Shown: one piece after another, positions 26,960 to 36,881 of the stretch
Position numbering within the stretch: position 1 is the stretch's first letter
How the letters are laid out: each line of letters opens with the position of its first letter
Assembly (NCBI GenBank): GCA_003402375.1
Contig: QFXJ01000055.1
Span: 1 to 43,317 of the forward strand
Length of the DNA stretch: 43,317 nt
Direction of reading: 5' to 3'
Source: Candidatus Nitrotoga sp. CP45
GTDB lineage: Bacteria; Pseudomonadota; Gammaproteobacteria; Burkholderiales; Gallionellaceae
Translations under genes and position numbers: made by a program
Notes under the pieces: model-generated
The model's database searches: none
The model's input: only the letters and a program-made list of their open reading frames with translations
What the model was told of the DNA's origin: nothing

Positions 26960-27081
26960 TATTGATCCGGCCTGATTTATCCGCGACTCATGTATGAGAG
27001 ACACTAGTGCAAGTCAATAAATACAAGTTCTATGAGCAATTTAAACTGGGTGACTCACGGATAAATCGGGCCGAGTCTATA
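26960..27081. repeat. MITE-like inverted-repeat element, copy B
   Basis: 122 bp including flanking TA dinucleotides (26960-26961 and 27080-27081). The left end TTGATCCGGCCTGATTTATC (from 26962) continues to CGCGACTCA at 26990. The right end (27051-27079) is its imperfect inverse through TGACTCACGGATAAATCGGG. Most of about 29 positions pair. The ends match copy A (117-148) and, in the outer half, copy C (3528-3652). The interior has no gene. It sits in the macromolecular synthesis operon between yqeY and dnaG. Confidence 0.7.
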
Positions 27082-27098
27082 AGTGGTGGACTACAATT

Positions 27099-27545
27099 TT
27101 ATTGCGACAACCGCACCTTCACCAACGCTGAAACTTTGCTCATGTCCGCTCGACCCGCCAGCTTCGTCTTAAGCAATGCAATCACTTTGCCCATTTCTTG
27201 GGCGCTTTGGACACCACTACTGGCAATGGCATCGTTAACCGCAATTTCAACTTCAGCTTCAGTCATCGGCTGCGGCATATATGTCTGCAACACGCTAATT
27301 TCAAATTTCTCAATGTCGGCCAACTCTTGCCGAGCTGCCGCTTCAAACTGGATAATTGAATCACGCCGTTGCTTGATCATTTTATTGATGACTGCAATAA
27401 CGTCGGCATCTGATAACTCGATGCGTTCATCTACCTCACGTTGTTTGATTGCGGCCAGCAACAGGCGGATAGCGCCGAGGCGCACCGAATCCTTAGCGCG
27501 CATGGCCGTCTTCATATCTTCTCTGATTTGCTGCGCCAGATTCAT
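27099..27545 (-). CDS. yqeY: YqeY/GatB-like domain protein
   Basis: A 148-residue all-helical protein of the YqeY family, which shares its C-terminal fold with the tRNA-interacting tail domain of amidotransferase subunit GatB; its role is not settled. The true start is the ATG complementary to 27543-27545. The frame extends 14 residues upstream, but the family begins MxLxxxIREDMKxAMRAKD as seen here. QTYMPQPMTEAE and the C-terminal ADMSKVSALVKVRL segment are characteristic. Its place between rpsU and dnaG is common in betaproteobacteria and suggests co-expression with translation and replication genes. Confidence 0.93.
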   Translation of the reverse strand: MNLAQQIREDMKTAMRAKDSVRLGAIRLLLAAIKQREVDERIELSDADVIAVINKMIKQRRDSIIQFEAAARQELADIEKFEISVLQTYMPQPMTEAEVEIAVNDAIASSGVQSAQEMGKVIALLKTKLAGRADMSKVSALVKVRLSQ

Positions 27546-27619
27546 ACTTGAGTTCAATCTCGCGGGAAATTTAACGGCAGGCTCCACATCAACGCGCAGG
27601 TGCTAGCCGTTTTGGGGAA

Positions 27620-27832
27620 TTAATATAGCTTTGGTGGCAGGACTTGGCTGCGCAGGCGCTTATAATGCCGTTTCACAGCAGCAGCCAGCTTGCGTTTACG
27701 TTCCGCAGTAGGTTTTTCATAGAATTCGCGAGCGCGCAATTCAGTTAACAAACCAGTCTTTTCCACTGATCGCTTGAAACGGCGCATAGCCACTTCAAAC
27801 GGCTCATTTTCCTTAACGCGCACAGTTGTCAT
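27620..27832 (-). CDS. rpsU: 30S ribosomal protein S21
   Basis: Small basic 70-residue protein of the 30S subunit needed for initiation. The start is the ATG complementary to 27830-27832 ([20 protein letters not shown]). The frame extends six more residues upstream without family support. GAAGGG lies about ten bases before the ATG. The sequence [20 protein letters not shown] and the basic tail are typical. It is the first gene of the macromolecular synthesis operon, with a well-placed promoter at 27871-27900. Confidence 0.97.
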   Translation of the reverse strand: MTTVRVKENEPFEVAMRRFKRSVEKTGLLTELRAREFYEKPTAERKRKLAAAVKRHYKRLRSQVLPPKLY

Positions 27833-27870
27833 AAACAAACTACCCTTCAACTTAAAAAATTAAGGGCGCG

Positions 27871-27900
27871 ATTCTACCAAAATACTGCCCTGTTCCACAA
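27871..27900 (-). promoter_or_regulatory. Promoter of the rpsU-yqeY-dnaG-rpoD operon
   Basis: On the minus strand TTGTGG (complement of 27895-27900), an 18-nt spacer and TAGAAT (complement of 27871-27876) form a sigma-70-like pair. TGG directly before the -10 makes it an extended -10. The start would fall about 30 nt before the rpsU ATG. The remaining gap to the OsmC gene (27901-28164) shows only a weak 5-bp hairpin at 27915-27929. Confidence 0.6.
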
Positions 27901-28164
27901 CCTGAATTTAGATGCCCTGCTCTACAGGGTAGTAACAATATTGCAACTGTCTGTTCACCTCCCTGTTTTTTCCGCCTAACAGATGGGCGTCATAACATCA
28001 TCAGCTCTTAATATCATGCAGAGAACTGCCAGGGTATCAGTTAAAATATGGCACATTTATTTTTAAGGACACCCATAAAAAATGTCCGTAATTTTTTGCC
28101 CTGTGAAAATAATTACATTAACTTTACATTAACTAAAGACTTAATATAAAAAGGTAACGGCAAT

Positions 28165-28587
28165 ATGAAAGCAAGCATCAAATGGGTAGAGCAGGTTTCC
28201 TTCTTGGGTGAAACCGAAAGTGGCCATGCCATCCTGATGGATGGCCCTCCCGAAAGTGGCGGCCGTAATCTTGGACCACGTCCAATGGAACTGGTGCTTC
28301 TTGGCACGGGTGGCTGTACTACTTACGATGTTATTCACATCCTCAAGAAAAGCCGCCAGCAAGTGACAAATTGTGTGGTGAAAATCGAAGCCGAACGGGC
28401 TGTTGATGACCCCAAAGTTTTTACTAAAATCCACTTTCATTTTATTGTGACCGGCAAAGATCTCAAGCTTGAACAAGTCGAGCGCGCTATCCAACTCTCT
28501 GCAGAAAAATACTGCTCGGCCTCCATTATGCTAAGCAAAATGGCGGACATTACGCACGATTTTGAGGTCATTCAAGAAATACCTTAA
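28165..28587 (+). CDS. yhfA: OsmC-family protein, YhfA type
   Basis: A 140-residue protein that follows Escherichia coli YhfA closely (KWVEQVSFLGETESGHAILM, then PMELVLLGTGGCTTYDV, then AEKYCSASIML). OsmC/Ohr proteins are thiol-dependent peroxidases; the two conserved cysteines are Cys51 and Cys117. The YhfA branch itself has no established substrate. GGTAAC precedes the ATG at 28165. It stands alone between the divergent rpsU promoter and the porin gene. Confidence 0.92.
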   Translation: MKASIKWVEQVSFLGETESGHAILMDGPPESGGRNLGPRPMELVLLGTGGCTTYDVIHILKKSRQQVTNCVVKIEAERAVDDPKVFTKIHFHFIVTGKDLKLEQVERAIQLSAEKYCSASIMLSKMADITHDFEVIQEIP

Positions 28588-28655
28588 GCAATCGAAACTC
28601 AAGTCCCCCCCAATAAATTTCACAATTTTTTAATTTGAGGAAAATGTTGCAGAAA

Positions 28656-28671
28656 TACAACAATTGTTGTA
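28656..28671. promoter_or_regulatory. Perfect 16-bp palindrome upstream of the porin gene
   Basis: TACAACAATTGTTGTA lies in the 325-nt gap between the yhfA-like gene and the porin, 241 nt before the porin ATG. A -10-like TATACT at 28699-28704 follows, so a bound regulator could act on this promoter; the leader would then be about 200 nt. The rest of the gap shows no gene. No matching regulator family is identified. Confidence 0.5.
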
Positions 28672-28912
28672 AATAAGAACAAATAGCTTTAAACGTTATA
28701 TACTCATGAACAGTAAGCTACAAACAGATTGTTGGTAAATTGATAAATTGCTCGCAAATTGAAATGGTTACGTAATTATTACCATTGTGGTAGCTTCAGT
28801 TGAAGTTTGATCAGTCCAGTCGAGTTTAACGTACCGAAAATGCATGCAGAAGTGACTACTTAAAAAATTTTTTACTAAAAAACCAACATAACGTTTCCAG
28901 GGAGGTAACAAA

Positions 28913-30274
28913 ATGAAGCTCAAAAATAGAACATTATTTCAGCAAATGTCATTAGTCTTTACGCCGCTAGCATTACTCTCACTGGCTACAGAGGCATATT
29001 CAGCAGATTATACTGACTATGCGGCAGTTGGCTCCAATGTCGGTGGGCTATACACACCGGCTCCAAAGCCAGCAGCAGACACCCTTACTGGGGCTTTGAC
29101 GGGCGGCACGGTTACCGCCAATCTGCAGGCTCGCTATGAAAATGTAGATCAACCACACCCAGCAAGCGGTGCTCGGCTTAAAGAGGCTCACGCCGGAACT
29201 CTCCGATTGCGCCTAGGCTATGAGACAGCAGAATATATGGGATTCGGTGGTTTGGTTCAAATTGAGCATATTACGGCAAACGATGCATACAACAGCAGGG
29301 TAAATGGCAGGACTAATTATTCTGTTGTGGCAGATGCAAATGTCACTGAGCTAAATCAGGCCTATATAAGTTATAGTGGTTTACCCCAGACCAGATTAAA
29401 ACTTGGTCGTCAGCTCATAAGGTTAGACAACGATCGTTGGATCGGTAACGTCGTTTGGCGCCAAAACCATCAAACGTATGATGGCTTTACAGCAGTAAAC
29501 AAATCACTCTCTGATACTACAATTACAGCTGGTATGATTACCAATGTTAATCGCGTGTTCAGTGACGCTTCCATTGATAACGGATCTGGCGCATTCTTGG
29601 GCAACCATCACATGAGGTCTCCAATCTTTAACGTAAACTACAAGGGATTGGGCTTTGCTGAATTGGTTGGTTATGGTTATTTCCTGGATTACGATCAGTC
29701 TGCTAAAGCGTTTGGTCTGGCTAATTCAACCAAAACAATTGGTGGTAAGATCAAAGGCGATGCTCCAATGGGCGACTACAAACTCCTATATTTAGCAGAA
29801 TATGCGAGACAGACCGACTATAAAGATAATCCGATTAACTTCTCTGCTCACTATACCCTGTTGGAAGGCGGCGTAGATGTCAAGGTCGCCCAGTTCAAAT
29901 TGGGTTATGAATTGCTTAGTGGCAATGGCAAGCAATCACTCTCGACACCTTTGGCTACATTATTCGCATTTAATGGATGGGCTGATGTGTTCTTGGTTAC
30001 ACCAAAAAATGGGCTTAGAGATGTTTACGTTAATGCCCGGACTACCGTTGCGGGTGTTGTTCTCGGAGCTGACTATCATGATTTCAGAGCAGACCATGGT
30101 GGTAACAAATATGGAACTGAGTGGGATTTGATTGCAACTAAACAGATCAACAAAACCTATTCCGTAGGTTCCAGGTATGCCCGCTTTAAGGCAGACAATG
30201 CTGTCGACCATGTTAACTGTGCGGCCTGTATCGATACTAATAAATTGTGGGTTTATGGATCAATGAATTTCTAG
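28913..30274 (+). CDS. Outer-membrane porin, alginate-export-like
   Basis: A 453-residue precursor. The signal peptide ends around AYSA (residue 31) and the mature chain is a beta-barrel with many aromatic-girdled strands and the terminal phenylalanine typical of outer-membrane proteins (YGSMNF). ELNQAYISYSGLPQTRLKLG then RQLIRLDNDRWIGNVVWRQN resembles the alginate-export/OprD-like barrel family; the solute is not predictable. A CxxC (NCAAC) lies in the last extracellular loop. A strong GGGAGG ribosome binding site lies nine bases before the ATG and a near-ideal terminator follows, so it is a monocistronic, probably highly expressed gene. Confidence 0.88.
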   Translation: MKLKNRTLFQQMSLVFTPLALLSLATEAYSADYTDYAAVGSNVGGLYTPAPKPAADTLTGALTGGTVTANLQARYENVDQPHPASGARLKEAHAGTLRLRLGYETAEYMGFGGLVQIEHITANDAYNSRVNGRTNYSVVADANVTELNQAYISYSGLPQTRLKLGRQLIRLDNDRWIGNVVWRQNHQTYDGFTAVNKSLSDTTITAGMITNVNRVFSDASIDNGSGAFLGNHHMRSPIFNVNYKGLGFAELVGYGYFLDYDQSAKAFGLANSTKTIGGKIKGDAPMGDYKLLYLAEYARQTDYKDNPINFSAHYTLLEGGVDVKVAQFKLGYELLSGNGKQSLSTPLATLFAFNGWADVFLVTPKNGLRDVYVNARTTVAGVVLGADYHDFRADHGGNKYGTEWDLIATKQINKTYSVGSRYARFKADNAVDHVNCAACIDTNKLWVYGSMNF

Positions 30275-30320
30275 TTCTAGAAAAACCTCCCTGCTTGTAT
30301 TTTGCAAGTGGGTGCTTAGA

Positions 30321-30357
30321 AATAATAGGGGCACGATCTTCGTGCCCCTATTATTTT
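30321..30357 (+). terminator. Strong intrinsic terminator after the porin gene
   Basis: AATAATAGGGGCACG (30321-30335) pairs perfectly with CGTGCCCCTATTATT (30341-30355), extended by A-T to 16 bp with a three-base loop, and TT follows. It lies 46 nt after the porin stop. The remaining sequence to 30614 contains only overlapping short frames on both strands with no family match. Confidence 0.9.
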
Positions 30358-30614
30358 GTCTAAAGTAGGCAGCAATTGGTGAAAGTATTGCCGACAAAAT
30401 ACCTGCCCTGCCCCACAAATTTTGTGGCAAATTGTACGTTCATTCCCTCTTCCCGCTTTTTTACTTCAATTAAGCCCCTGACAAACCTGTCGGCTACAGA
30501 AATCCTGAAGTCTTCCGTCAAGCATAAGATCGATACTCCGCGCAACGCGCTACCAGATAGTGATAACATGCGCTACGCGGGTTATAGTGAAATTCCTGCA
30601 GGAGATTTTCTCAA

Positions 30615-31229
30615 TTGTTAGAAGTACCTAAAAAGGTAAACTTATTGAATTATCGTGGACTTATTCTCGCCTCAACTTCGATTTACCGCAGTGAACTTTT
30701 GGGACGTCTGAAAATCCCATTTCAAATTGCCGCTCCTGATATAGACGAAACTTCTCTACCTGGTGAAAGTGCCAAGCAAGCCGCATGGCGGCTTTCCCGT
30801 GAAAAAGCGCGCGCAGTGGCAACTCATTATCCAGATGCCCTGATTATAGGTTCAGATCAAGTCGCATTATTAGGTGAACAACAACTAGGCAAACCTCTCA
30901 CGCATGAGAATGCAGTACGCCAATTACGTACTATGCGTGGTCACAGCGTAAGCTTTTATACTGCACTGACCCTATTGAATGCACGCAATAACGAAATTCA
31001 AACCGAAATGGCGAAAAATTGCGTCAGCTTTCGCAATTTCAGCGACGATGAAATCGAATCCTATTTACGTAAGGAAGAGCCTTACCACTGCGCAGGTAGT
31101 GCAAAATCCGAAGGTTTGGGCATCGCACTTATCAGTCGAATGGAGGGTAACGATCCTACTGCTTTAATCGGATTGCCTCTTATTTTATTGGTATCCATGC
31201 TTAAGAAGCAGGGGGTTCTAGTTTTATAA
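30615..31229 (+). CDS. yceF: Maf/YceF-type nucleotide pyrophosphatase
   Basis: House-cleaning enzyme hydrolysing modified nucleoside triphosphates; the YceF branch prefers 7-methyl-GTP. The 204-residue frame begins at TTG 30615 behind AGGAG (ten-base spacing). A second TTG at 30645 behind AAAGGT would give the more family-like start [11 protein letters not shown]. Motifs are [23 protein letters not shown] and [13 protein letters not shown] then LIGLPLI, all matching Escherichia coli YceF better than YhdE. In Escherichia coli it neighbours rpmF-plsX; here dksA follows after a 250-nt gap. Confidence 0.92.
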   Translation: MLEVPKKVNLLNYRGLILASTSIYRSELLGRLKIPFQIAAPDIDETSLPGESAKQAAWRLSREKARAVATHYPDALIIGSDQVALLGEQQLGKPLTHENAVRQLRTMRGHSVSFYTALTLLNARNNEIQTEMAKNCVSFRNFSDDEIESYLRKEEPYHCAGSAKSEGLGIALISRMEGNDPTALIGLPLILLVSMLKKQGVLVL

Positions 31230-31428
31230 GTACCGTACTTAATATTGAGTCTTAATATTTAGCCCATATACTTCATAAGTATTTGTAAAAAAGTTAATTT
31301 ACGAGTCGAACGAAGTGGGGAATTGCGTAGCAATAACCAGCAAAACCTGACTCAGGTTACAAGCTATCATTAATCATTTAACTTGGCTTTCAGGCGTTTT
31401 TATCATGCAGGAAAAATGGCGAATTTAG

Positions 31429-31457
31429 TTGCGGCAGCGCTGTATTTCTGATATTAA
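31429..31457 (+). promoter_or_regulatory. Candidate dksA promoter
   Basis: TTGCGG (31429-31434), a 17-nt spacer and TATTAA (31452-31457) with TGA directly before the -10. The predicted start would give a leader of about 40 nt to the dksA ATG. Both hexamers are imperfect. Confidence 0.4.
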
Positions 31458-31502
31458 AGCGCGATTTTTAAATTTTGTTTGTATGTTTCTGGAGATATTT
31501 TG

Positions 31503-31925
31503 ATGTCAGTACAACCCTTAAAACCCGTTACCCCTTACAAAACTAAGAAAGGGGAAGCTTATATGAACCCTAAGCAACTGGATCATTTCCGCAATATTTT
31601 AAACAACATCAAGCTCGGGCTAGGTGAAGACATTGACCGTACGGTGCATTCCATGCAGGATGACGCTACTGTGTTTGCCGATCCAAATGATCGCGCAAGT
31701 CAAGAATCAGACATGACGTTAGAACTGCGTAATCGTGATCGTGAGAGCAAACTGATCAAGAAAATTAACGAAATGTTGGCCAAAATAAATAGTGGTGATT
31801 ATGGGTATTGTGAAAAATGTGGCGTAGAAATTGGACTGAACCGCTTGGAAGCGCGACCGACCGCTACATTGTGCATAGACTGCAAAACATTGGACGAGAT
31901 CCGCGAAAAGCAAATTGCCAAGTAA
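31503..31925 (+). CDS. dksA: RNA polymerase-binding transcription factor DksA
   Basis: Enters the secondary channel of RNA polymerase and works with ppGpp in the stringent response. The protein is 140 residues from the ATG at 31503 (GGAG eight bases upstream). An upstream in-frame ATG at 31479 would add eight residues with no family support. The coiled-coil tip carries the acidic D-x-x-D-x-A motif (ADPNDRASQESD), and a four-cysteine zinc finger follows (YCEKC and CIDC). This is the classical zinc-type DksA, not the cysteine-poor variant. Confidence 0.95.
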   Translation: MSVQPLKPVTPYKTKKGEAYMNPKQLDHFRNILNNIKLGLGEDIDRTVHSMQDDATVFADPNDRASQESDMTLELRNRDRESKLIKKINEMLAKINSGDYGYCEKCGVEIGLNRLEARPTATLCIDCKTLDEIREKQIAK

Positions 31926-32060
31926 CCTGCGTTTAAACAACCCCTAATACTGATGCAGGCTAAAAAATTGATACCGGCATTTGGGTTAAGCTTACAACTT
32001 GCGGGGATCTGTAGGTTTCCAATTTAGCAAAAACTGCCGAAAGAATCGATCTTCTCGTAG

Positions 32061-32180
32061 GGTGTCGCTGAATTTGCGGCGAACATTTTAAAAGAATACA
32101 CCCGTGCGATCCTGGTAAAGGGGGCGCTTGGCGAATATCTGATCGAACGTATTAGCCTGGATGGACACGGCGATAAAGGG
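32061..32180 (+). pseudogene. Possible gene relic between dksA and btuB
   Basis: The 345-nt interval 31926-32270 has no intact gene. From 32061 a frame without a start codon reads GVAEFAANILKEYTRAILVK and continues to LDGHGDKG before losing coding character. It begins right after a TAG and has no ribosome binding site. It may be the remains of a gene; the family is unknown. Confidence 0.2.
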
Positions 32181-32270
32181 TCAAATAGGCGTTACCCTTC
32201 ATCTCCGTCAAGCTCCATGTACACCCAGCTTATCCCGGATAGTATTTGCAAGCTTCCCACATCACGTGAT

Positions 32271-34343
32271 TCAGTGCTGGTAGCTCACACCGATAAATAG
32301 CGTTCGTCCCGGTAATGGATAAGCGTTGTATCTTCCGGGAGTAAATTGGCTACTAACCGCATAATTAAAATACTTCCGGTCAAATAAATTATTTACTGAC
32401 GTGCTTAACTGCCAAGAACCTATTTTATGTACAAGTTTAATATCGGCAACCGTATAGGCAGGAATCTTTATTCCTAAAGTATTCGCCTCGTCGTTGTCCA
32501 TGAACTGTGAATCAACGTAGGTGGCAGATGAATTCAATAATGTCTGTTCACTTATTGCCCATGCGGCACCCAAATTCAACTTTTGCCTAGGAACCAACGG
32601 CACCCTCTTATCTGCAATACTCACATTCGTTTGCGTGAATACCCCACCGGCCAAAACACCGCTTAAAAATTTTGCATCGATGTAGGTATAGGCTGCATTT
32701 AATACAAGCTGGGGTAATGCCTGCCATCTTCCATCCAACTCAAATCCCCTGCGCCGTGTCGGCGGCAAATTAGTATTGCCAATGCCCGTAGTAAATGGGT
32801 CAAGATGGATTTCATCACGCACCTTGTTATTGAATAAGGCCGCCCGCCAGCTCCCTTTATTGATGCGCTGCTCCACACTGAACTCCATATTGTCAGAGGT
32901 CTGAGGGCGCAAAAACTGAAATTGATTGATAAACGCTGGCGACGATTCGTAAAGTTCATCTACATTTGCAAATCGAAAGCTACGCCCAACTTTCCCATTT
33001 AATGCTACTCCACGATCTAGTTGATGGCGTAGGCCGAGTTCGTAAGCATTTTTTGATGCCTTAAAAGAACCTGATGCAGCAGCAGAACCAAATCCCGCGC
33101 CAGGAGCGGTCGCATTGTAAATATCATTTGCGTCTATAGAGATCCGTTCATTACGCACTCCGGCCAACAGGGATGTTGCTTTTGATAAATGCGTCGTATT
33201 CTGTAAATACCAAGCACTATTTTGCTGGTTCATGGATATTTGATTAATTGGCTGCCCAATATTCGCCGCAGCGTTTGACGTATGTAAGTCATAGCTCCAT
33301 CGATGTACATCAATACCCGCTACCAGGGTGCTATCACCGCCTAATGAATGCGGAACCTTGATGCGAGGGGTAAGCGAAGTTACATTCAAATCGCTATCCC
33401 GATAATTTGGGAAACCGTTAAAATCAAAATAGGATTTTTGATTCTTGGTGCGGCGTGCTACGCCCACATTCACATCCGCACCAGAAAATCGTTGCTGCCA
33501 TTCAAGTGCAACTTGATTGCCATCGCGGCTGGCATAGTCCAGCGGGGTAGCAGTACCACGCGGATCAGTCGCCACCAGGTTAATGCCAGCACTTGGCTGC
33601 ACCAGACGCGCGCCGGGCAAGCGCATGTCCTGTCGATCAATCCCGATTTTCAATGCGAGTTCACCTGCGTCCAGCTTCCACCGTGTATTGGCCTGTACAT
33701 TAGTTTGTTCGTTACGGTTATTTGCACGGTAGCCGTCAGAAACTAGTTGACTGGCTGTAAAATCAATTCCTGCTTTACCTGAAAAATAATTAGCATTTGC
33801 CTGCACTTCAGCCAACCCATAACTACCGGCCTTCACACTGACTTGTCCCGACGCGCCTGCTTGCGTAGGTGATTTGGTGATGATATTAATTACGCCATTA
33901 GTTGCGCCGTCACCGTACAACACCGCACCACTGCCACGCATAATCTCAATGCGTTCAATCGAAGCAAATGGGATGGCCGACCACTGAACCCCTGAAAGAT
34001 CAGCGTTTGTAATGCGCCGCCCATCCAGCAGAATTAACGTATTTTGTCCGGCAGCTGCGCCAAAACCGCGTAAATCAACCGTAGCTAATGCGGCATTGTT
34101 GCCAAATAGATCGCGCGCCGAAATCCCGGCTTGCTGCGAAAGTAATTCCGGTATGGTGCGGGCGCTGCTTTTATTGATAGTTTCACGCGTGATGATGGAT
34201 ACATTAAGTGGCTTGTCAGCGTATGTCTCTTCGAATCGCGTCCCGGTGACAATGAGAGTTTCAAGCGTGGGATCTTCTGTTATTGCGTAAGCGAATGAAG
34301 TAACCGCGCACAAAATGGCGGCAACAAATTTTTGGTGTTTCAT
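32271..34343 (-). CDS. btuB: TonB-dependent outer-membrane receptor, cobalamin transporter
   Basis: Takes up vitamin B12 or related corrinoids across the outer membrane using TonB energy. The protein is 690 residues from the ATG complementary to 34341-34343. The open frame extends 108 codons further but covers the riboswitch. The signal peptide ends around FAYA (residue 20), the TonB box is ETLIVTGTR, the plug domain has LRGFGAAAGQNTLILLDGRR and GSGAVLYGDGATNGVINI, and the barrel ends in LPGRTLFIGVSYQH. The corrinoid assignment rests on the cobalamin riboswitch directly upstream, since the receptor sequence alone would not settle the ligand. No BtuCDF transporter is present in the window. Confidence 0.92.
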   Translation of the reverse strand: MKHQKFVAAILCAVTSFAYAITEDPTLETLIVTGTRFEETYADKPLNVSIITRETINKSSARTIPELLSQQAGISARDLFGNNAALATVDLRGFGAAAGQNTLILLDGRRITNADLSGVQWSAIPFASIERIEIMRGSGAVLYGDGATNGVINIITKSPTQAGASGQVSVKAGSYGLAEVQANANYFSGKAGIDFTASQLVSDGYRANNRNEQTNVQANTRWKLDAGELALKIGIDRQDMRLPGARLVQPSAGINLVATDPRGTATPLDYASRDGNQVALEWQQRFSGADVNVGVARRTKNQKSYFDFNGFPNYRDSDLNVTSLTPRIKVPHSLGGDSTLVAGIDVHRWSYDLHTSNAAANIGQPINQISMNQQNSAWYLQNTTHLSKATSLLAGVRNERISIDANDIYNATAPGAGFGSAAASGSFKASKNAYELGLRHQLDRGVALNGKVGRSFRFANVDELYESSPAFINQFQFLRPQTSDNMEFSVEQRINKGSWRAALFNNKVRDEIHLDPFTTGIGNTNLPPTRRRGFELDGRWQALPQLVLNAAYTYIDAKFLSGVLAGGVFTQTNVSIADKRVPLVPRQKLNLGAAWAISEQTLLNSSATYVDSQFMDNDEANTLGIKIPAYTVADIKLVHKIGSWQLSTSVNNLFDRKYFNYAVSSQFTPGRYNAYPLPGRTLFIGVSYQH

Positions 34344-34519
34344 TAAGATTTTCCTGAGCAAATTCCAAGGTTCCCCGTTGGAATGTTCAAACACAGGAAA
34401 TGCACAAGCAAAAAGGAAGGAAGTGCTGGCTAACCGATGCGGCTTGCCATCCCGCCGTCCATGCGCCACCCGCAGCATTTCCCGACCTAAAGAACCTCTG
34501 ATGAGGCCCCAGTGCTCAA

Positions 34520-34765
34520 GGCCGGTATCCGGGCTCGCAGGACTAGACGCATCGCCTTCCCATGATTGCTCACAGTGGCTTAACTCAAGTTTTCCATAAT
34601 TTCCGCGCCAAGTATTTTCACTTGCTGACGCGAATTTATGAAACATCCAGGTTATCAACACGTCCACACCTGCTTACCGTTGCGGGGGCAGCACAGGCCT
34701 GAGGAATTAAATTCCCGCACCTGTTTCCCGTTTAACCAGACGCATTTCTGTGCCTGGCACCTTAA
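34520..34765 (-). ncRNA. Cobalamin riboswitch in the btuB leader
   Basis: On the minus strand the leader shows, in order: AAGGTGCCAGGCAC, AAACGGGAAACAGGTGCGGG, CCTGTGCTGCCCCCGCAACG followed by GTAAGCAGGTG, a variable arm, then CACTG with TGGGAAGGCGATGCG, and the B12-box-like GAGCCCGGATACCGGCC near 34536-34520. This order is that of AdoCbl-type riboswitches. It is followed by 176 nt before the btuB ATG, which should hold the expression platform. Boundaries are approximate. Confidence 0.93.
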
Positions 34766-34774
34766 GCGGCGCGA

Positions 34775-34783
34775 AGTATATCA
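34775..34783 (-). promoter_or_regulatory. Extended -10 promoter of btuB
   Basis: On the minus strand TGATATACT combines an extended TG with a -10 of TATACT. Transcription would begin a few bases before the riboswitch's first conserved segment. No good -35 is seen, which is usual for extended -10 promoters. Confidence 0.55.
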
Positions 34784-34961
34784 GACGCAAAAGATTGAAT
34801 GGTTTTGAGCCAGAGCATGTTTTTTTGACGCCTGTTTTTTCAAGAAACTCCATCAAATATAGAGCGCTGAAATAAACGGTGAAACTTCATCTTATAAAGC
34901 ACATCCTAAGAACAATGGTAAAATTATCATTTATGTAAGACTCAAATTAGGACTCTGTACC

Positions 34962-36242
<1,281 letters not shown>

Positions 36243-36243
36243 C

Positions 36244-36840
36244 ATGGGGTTATTTTCGCGCGCTACATTTTTTACCACGGTTAATCATTTGCGCGATTTG
36301 CCGCTACATGGCGGTAGAGAAGTTGCTTTCGCCGGACGTTCTAACGCGGGCAAATCAAGTGCCATCAATACGCTGGCCAACCATGTTCGTTTGGCTTATA
36401 CCAGTAAAACACCCGGGCGGACCCAGCATCTAAATTATTTTGATTTGGGCGAAAATTGCTTTCTGGTGGACTTGCCGGGTTATGGATATGCCAAAGTTCC
36501 ACCGGAAATAAGGGCGCATTGGGAAGAGCTGCTGAGCGGGTATATCCAGACACGGGAGGCATTATGCGGGCTGGTGATAATAATGGATGTGCGACATCCG
36601 CTCACCCCGTTGGATGAGCAGATGCTGGATTGGTTTGCACCCACTGGCAAGCCAGTGCACGTGCTACTTACCAAGTCAGATAAACTAAGTCGTCAGCAAG
36701 CGAATATGACGCTGAGTCGTGTTAAATTGCACCTCGCGGAACATTTTCCATTTTGTTCGGTGCAGTTATTTTCTAGTCTTAAAAAAATGGGAATGGATGA
36801 GGCAGAGGCGGTGATTGCCAGCTGGTTTTCTGCTAAATAG
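36244..36840 (+). CDS. engB: Ribosome biogenesis GTP-binding protein EngB (YsxC/YihA)
   Basis: Essential GTPase assisting 50S subunit maturation. The protein is 198 residues from the ATG at 36244. The frame continues upstream inside hemL, but the start [16 protein letters not shown] is family-typical. G-motifs: G1 [13 protein letters not shown]2 around KTPGRTQ, G3 DLPGYGYA and G4 LTKSDKLS. There is no clear ribosome binding site between the hemL TAG and this ATG, so it is probably translated by coupling. A hairpin follows the gene. Confidence 0.96.
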   Translation: MGLFSRATFFTTVNHLRDLPLHGGREVAFAGRSNAGKSSAINTLANHVRLAYTSKTPGRTQHLNYFDLGENCFLVDLPGYGYAKVPPEIRAHWEELLSGYIQTREALCGLVIIMDVRHPLTPLDEQMLDWFAPTGKPVHVLLTKSDKLSRQQANMTLSRVKLHLAEHFPFCSVQLFSSLKKMGMDEAEAVIASWFSAK

Positions 36841-36853
36841 CAGGCAAAAAAAT

Positions 36854-36881
36854 GCCCTTGGTTATAAGGAAAACCAAGGGC
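36854..36881 (-). terminator. Hairpin with U-tract on the minus strand
   Basis: GCCCTTGGTT (36854-36863) pairs perfectly with AACCAAGGGC (36872-36881). The T-run needed for termination lies only on the minus strand (complement of the A-run at 36846-36852), while both flanking genes run on the plus strand. On the plus strand the hairpin is followed by GAAAATG. It may block antisense transcription or end engB mRNA by another route. Confidence 0.55.

Noticed and set aside
30360-30569. 69-codon minus-strand frame between porin terminator and yceF, with an opposing 81-codon plus-strand frame
   Set aside because: Frames oppose each other, neither has a recognisable family, and the minus frame ends on the terminator; probably chance.
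31228-31259. AAGTAC-C-GTACTT and AATATT repeats after yceF
   Set aside because: The first has no room for a loop and the second is AT-rich and short; not a credible terminator.
34344-34667. 108-codon N-terminal extension of btuB
   Set aside because: It lies over the riboswitch leader, while the downstream ATG begins a proper signal peptide.
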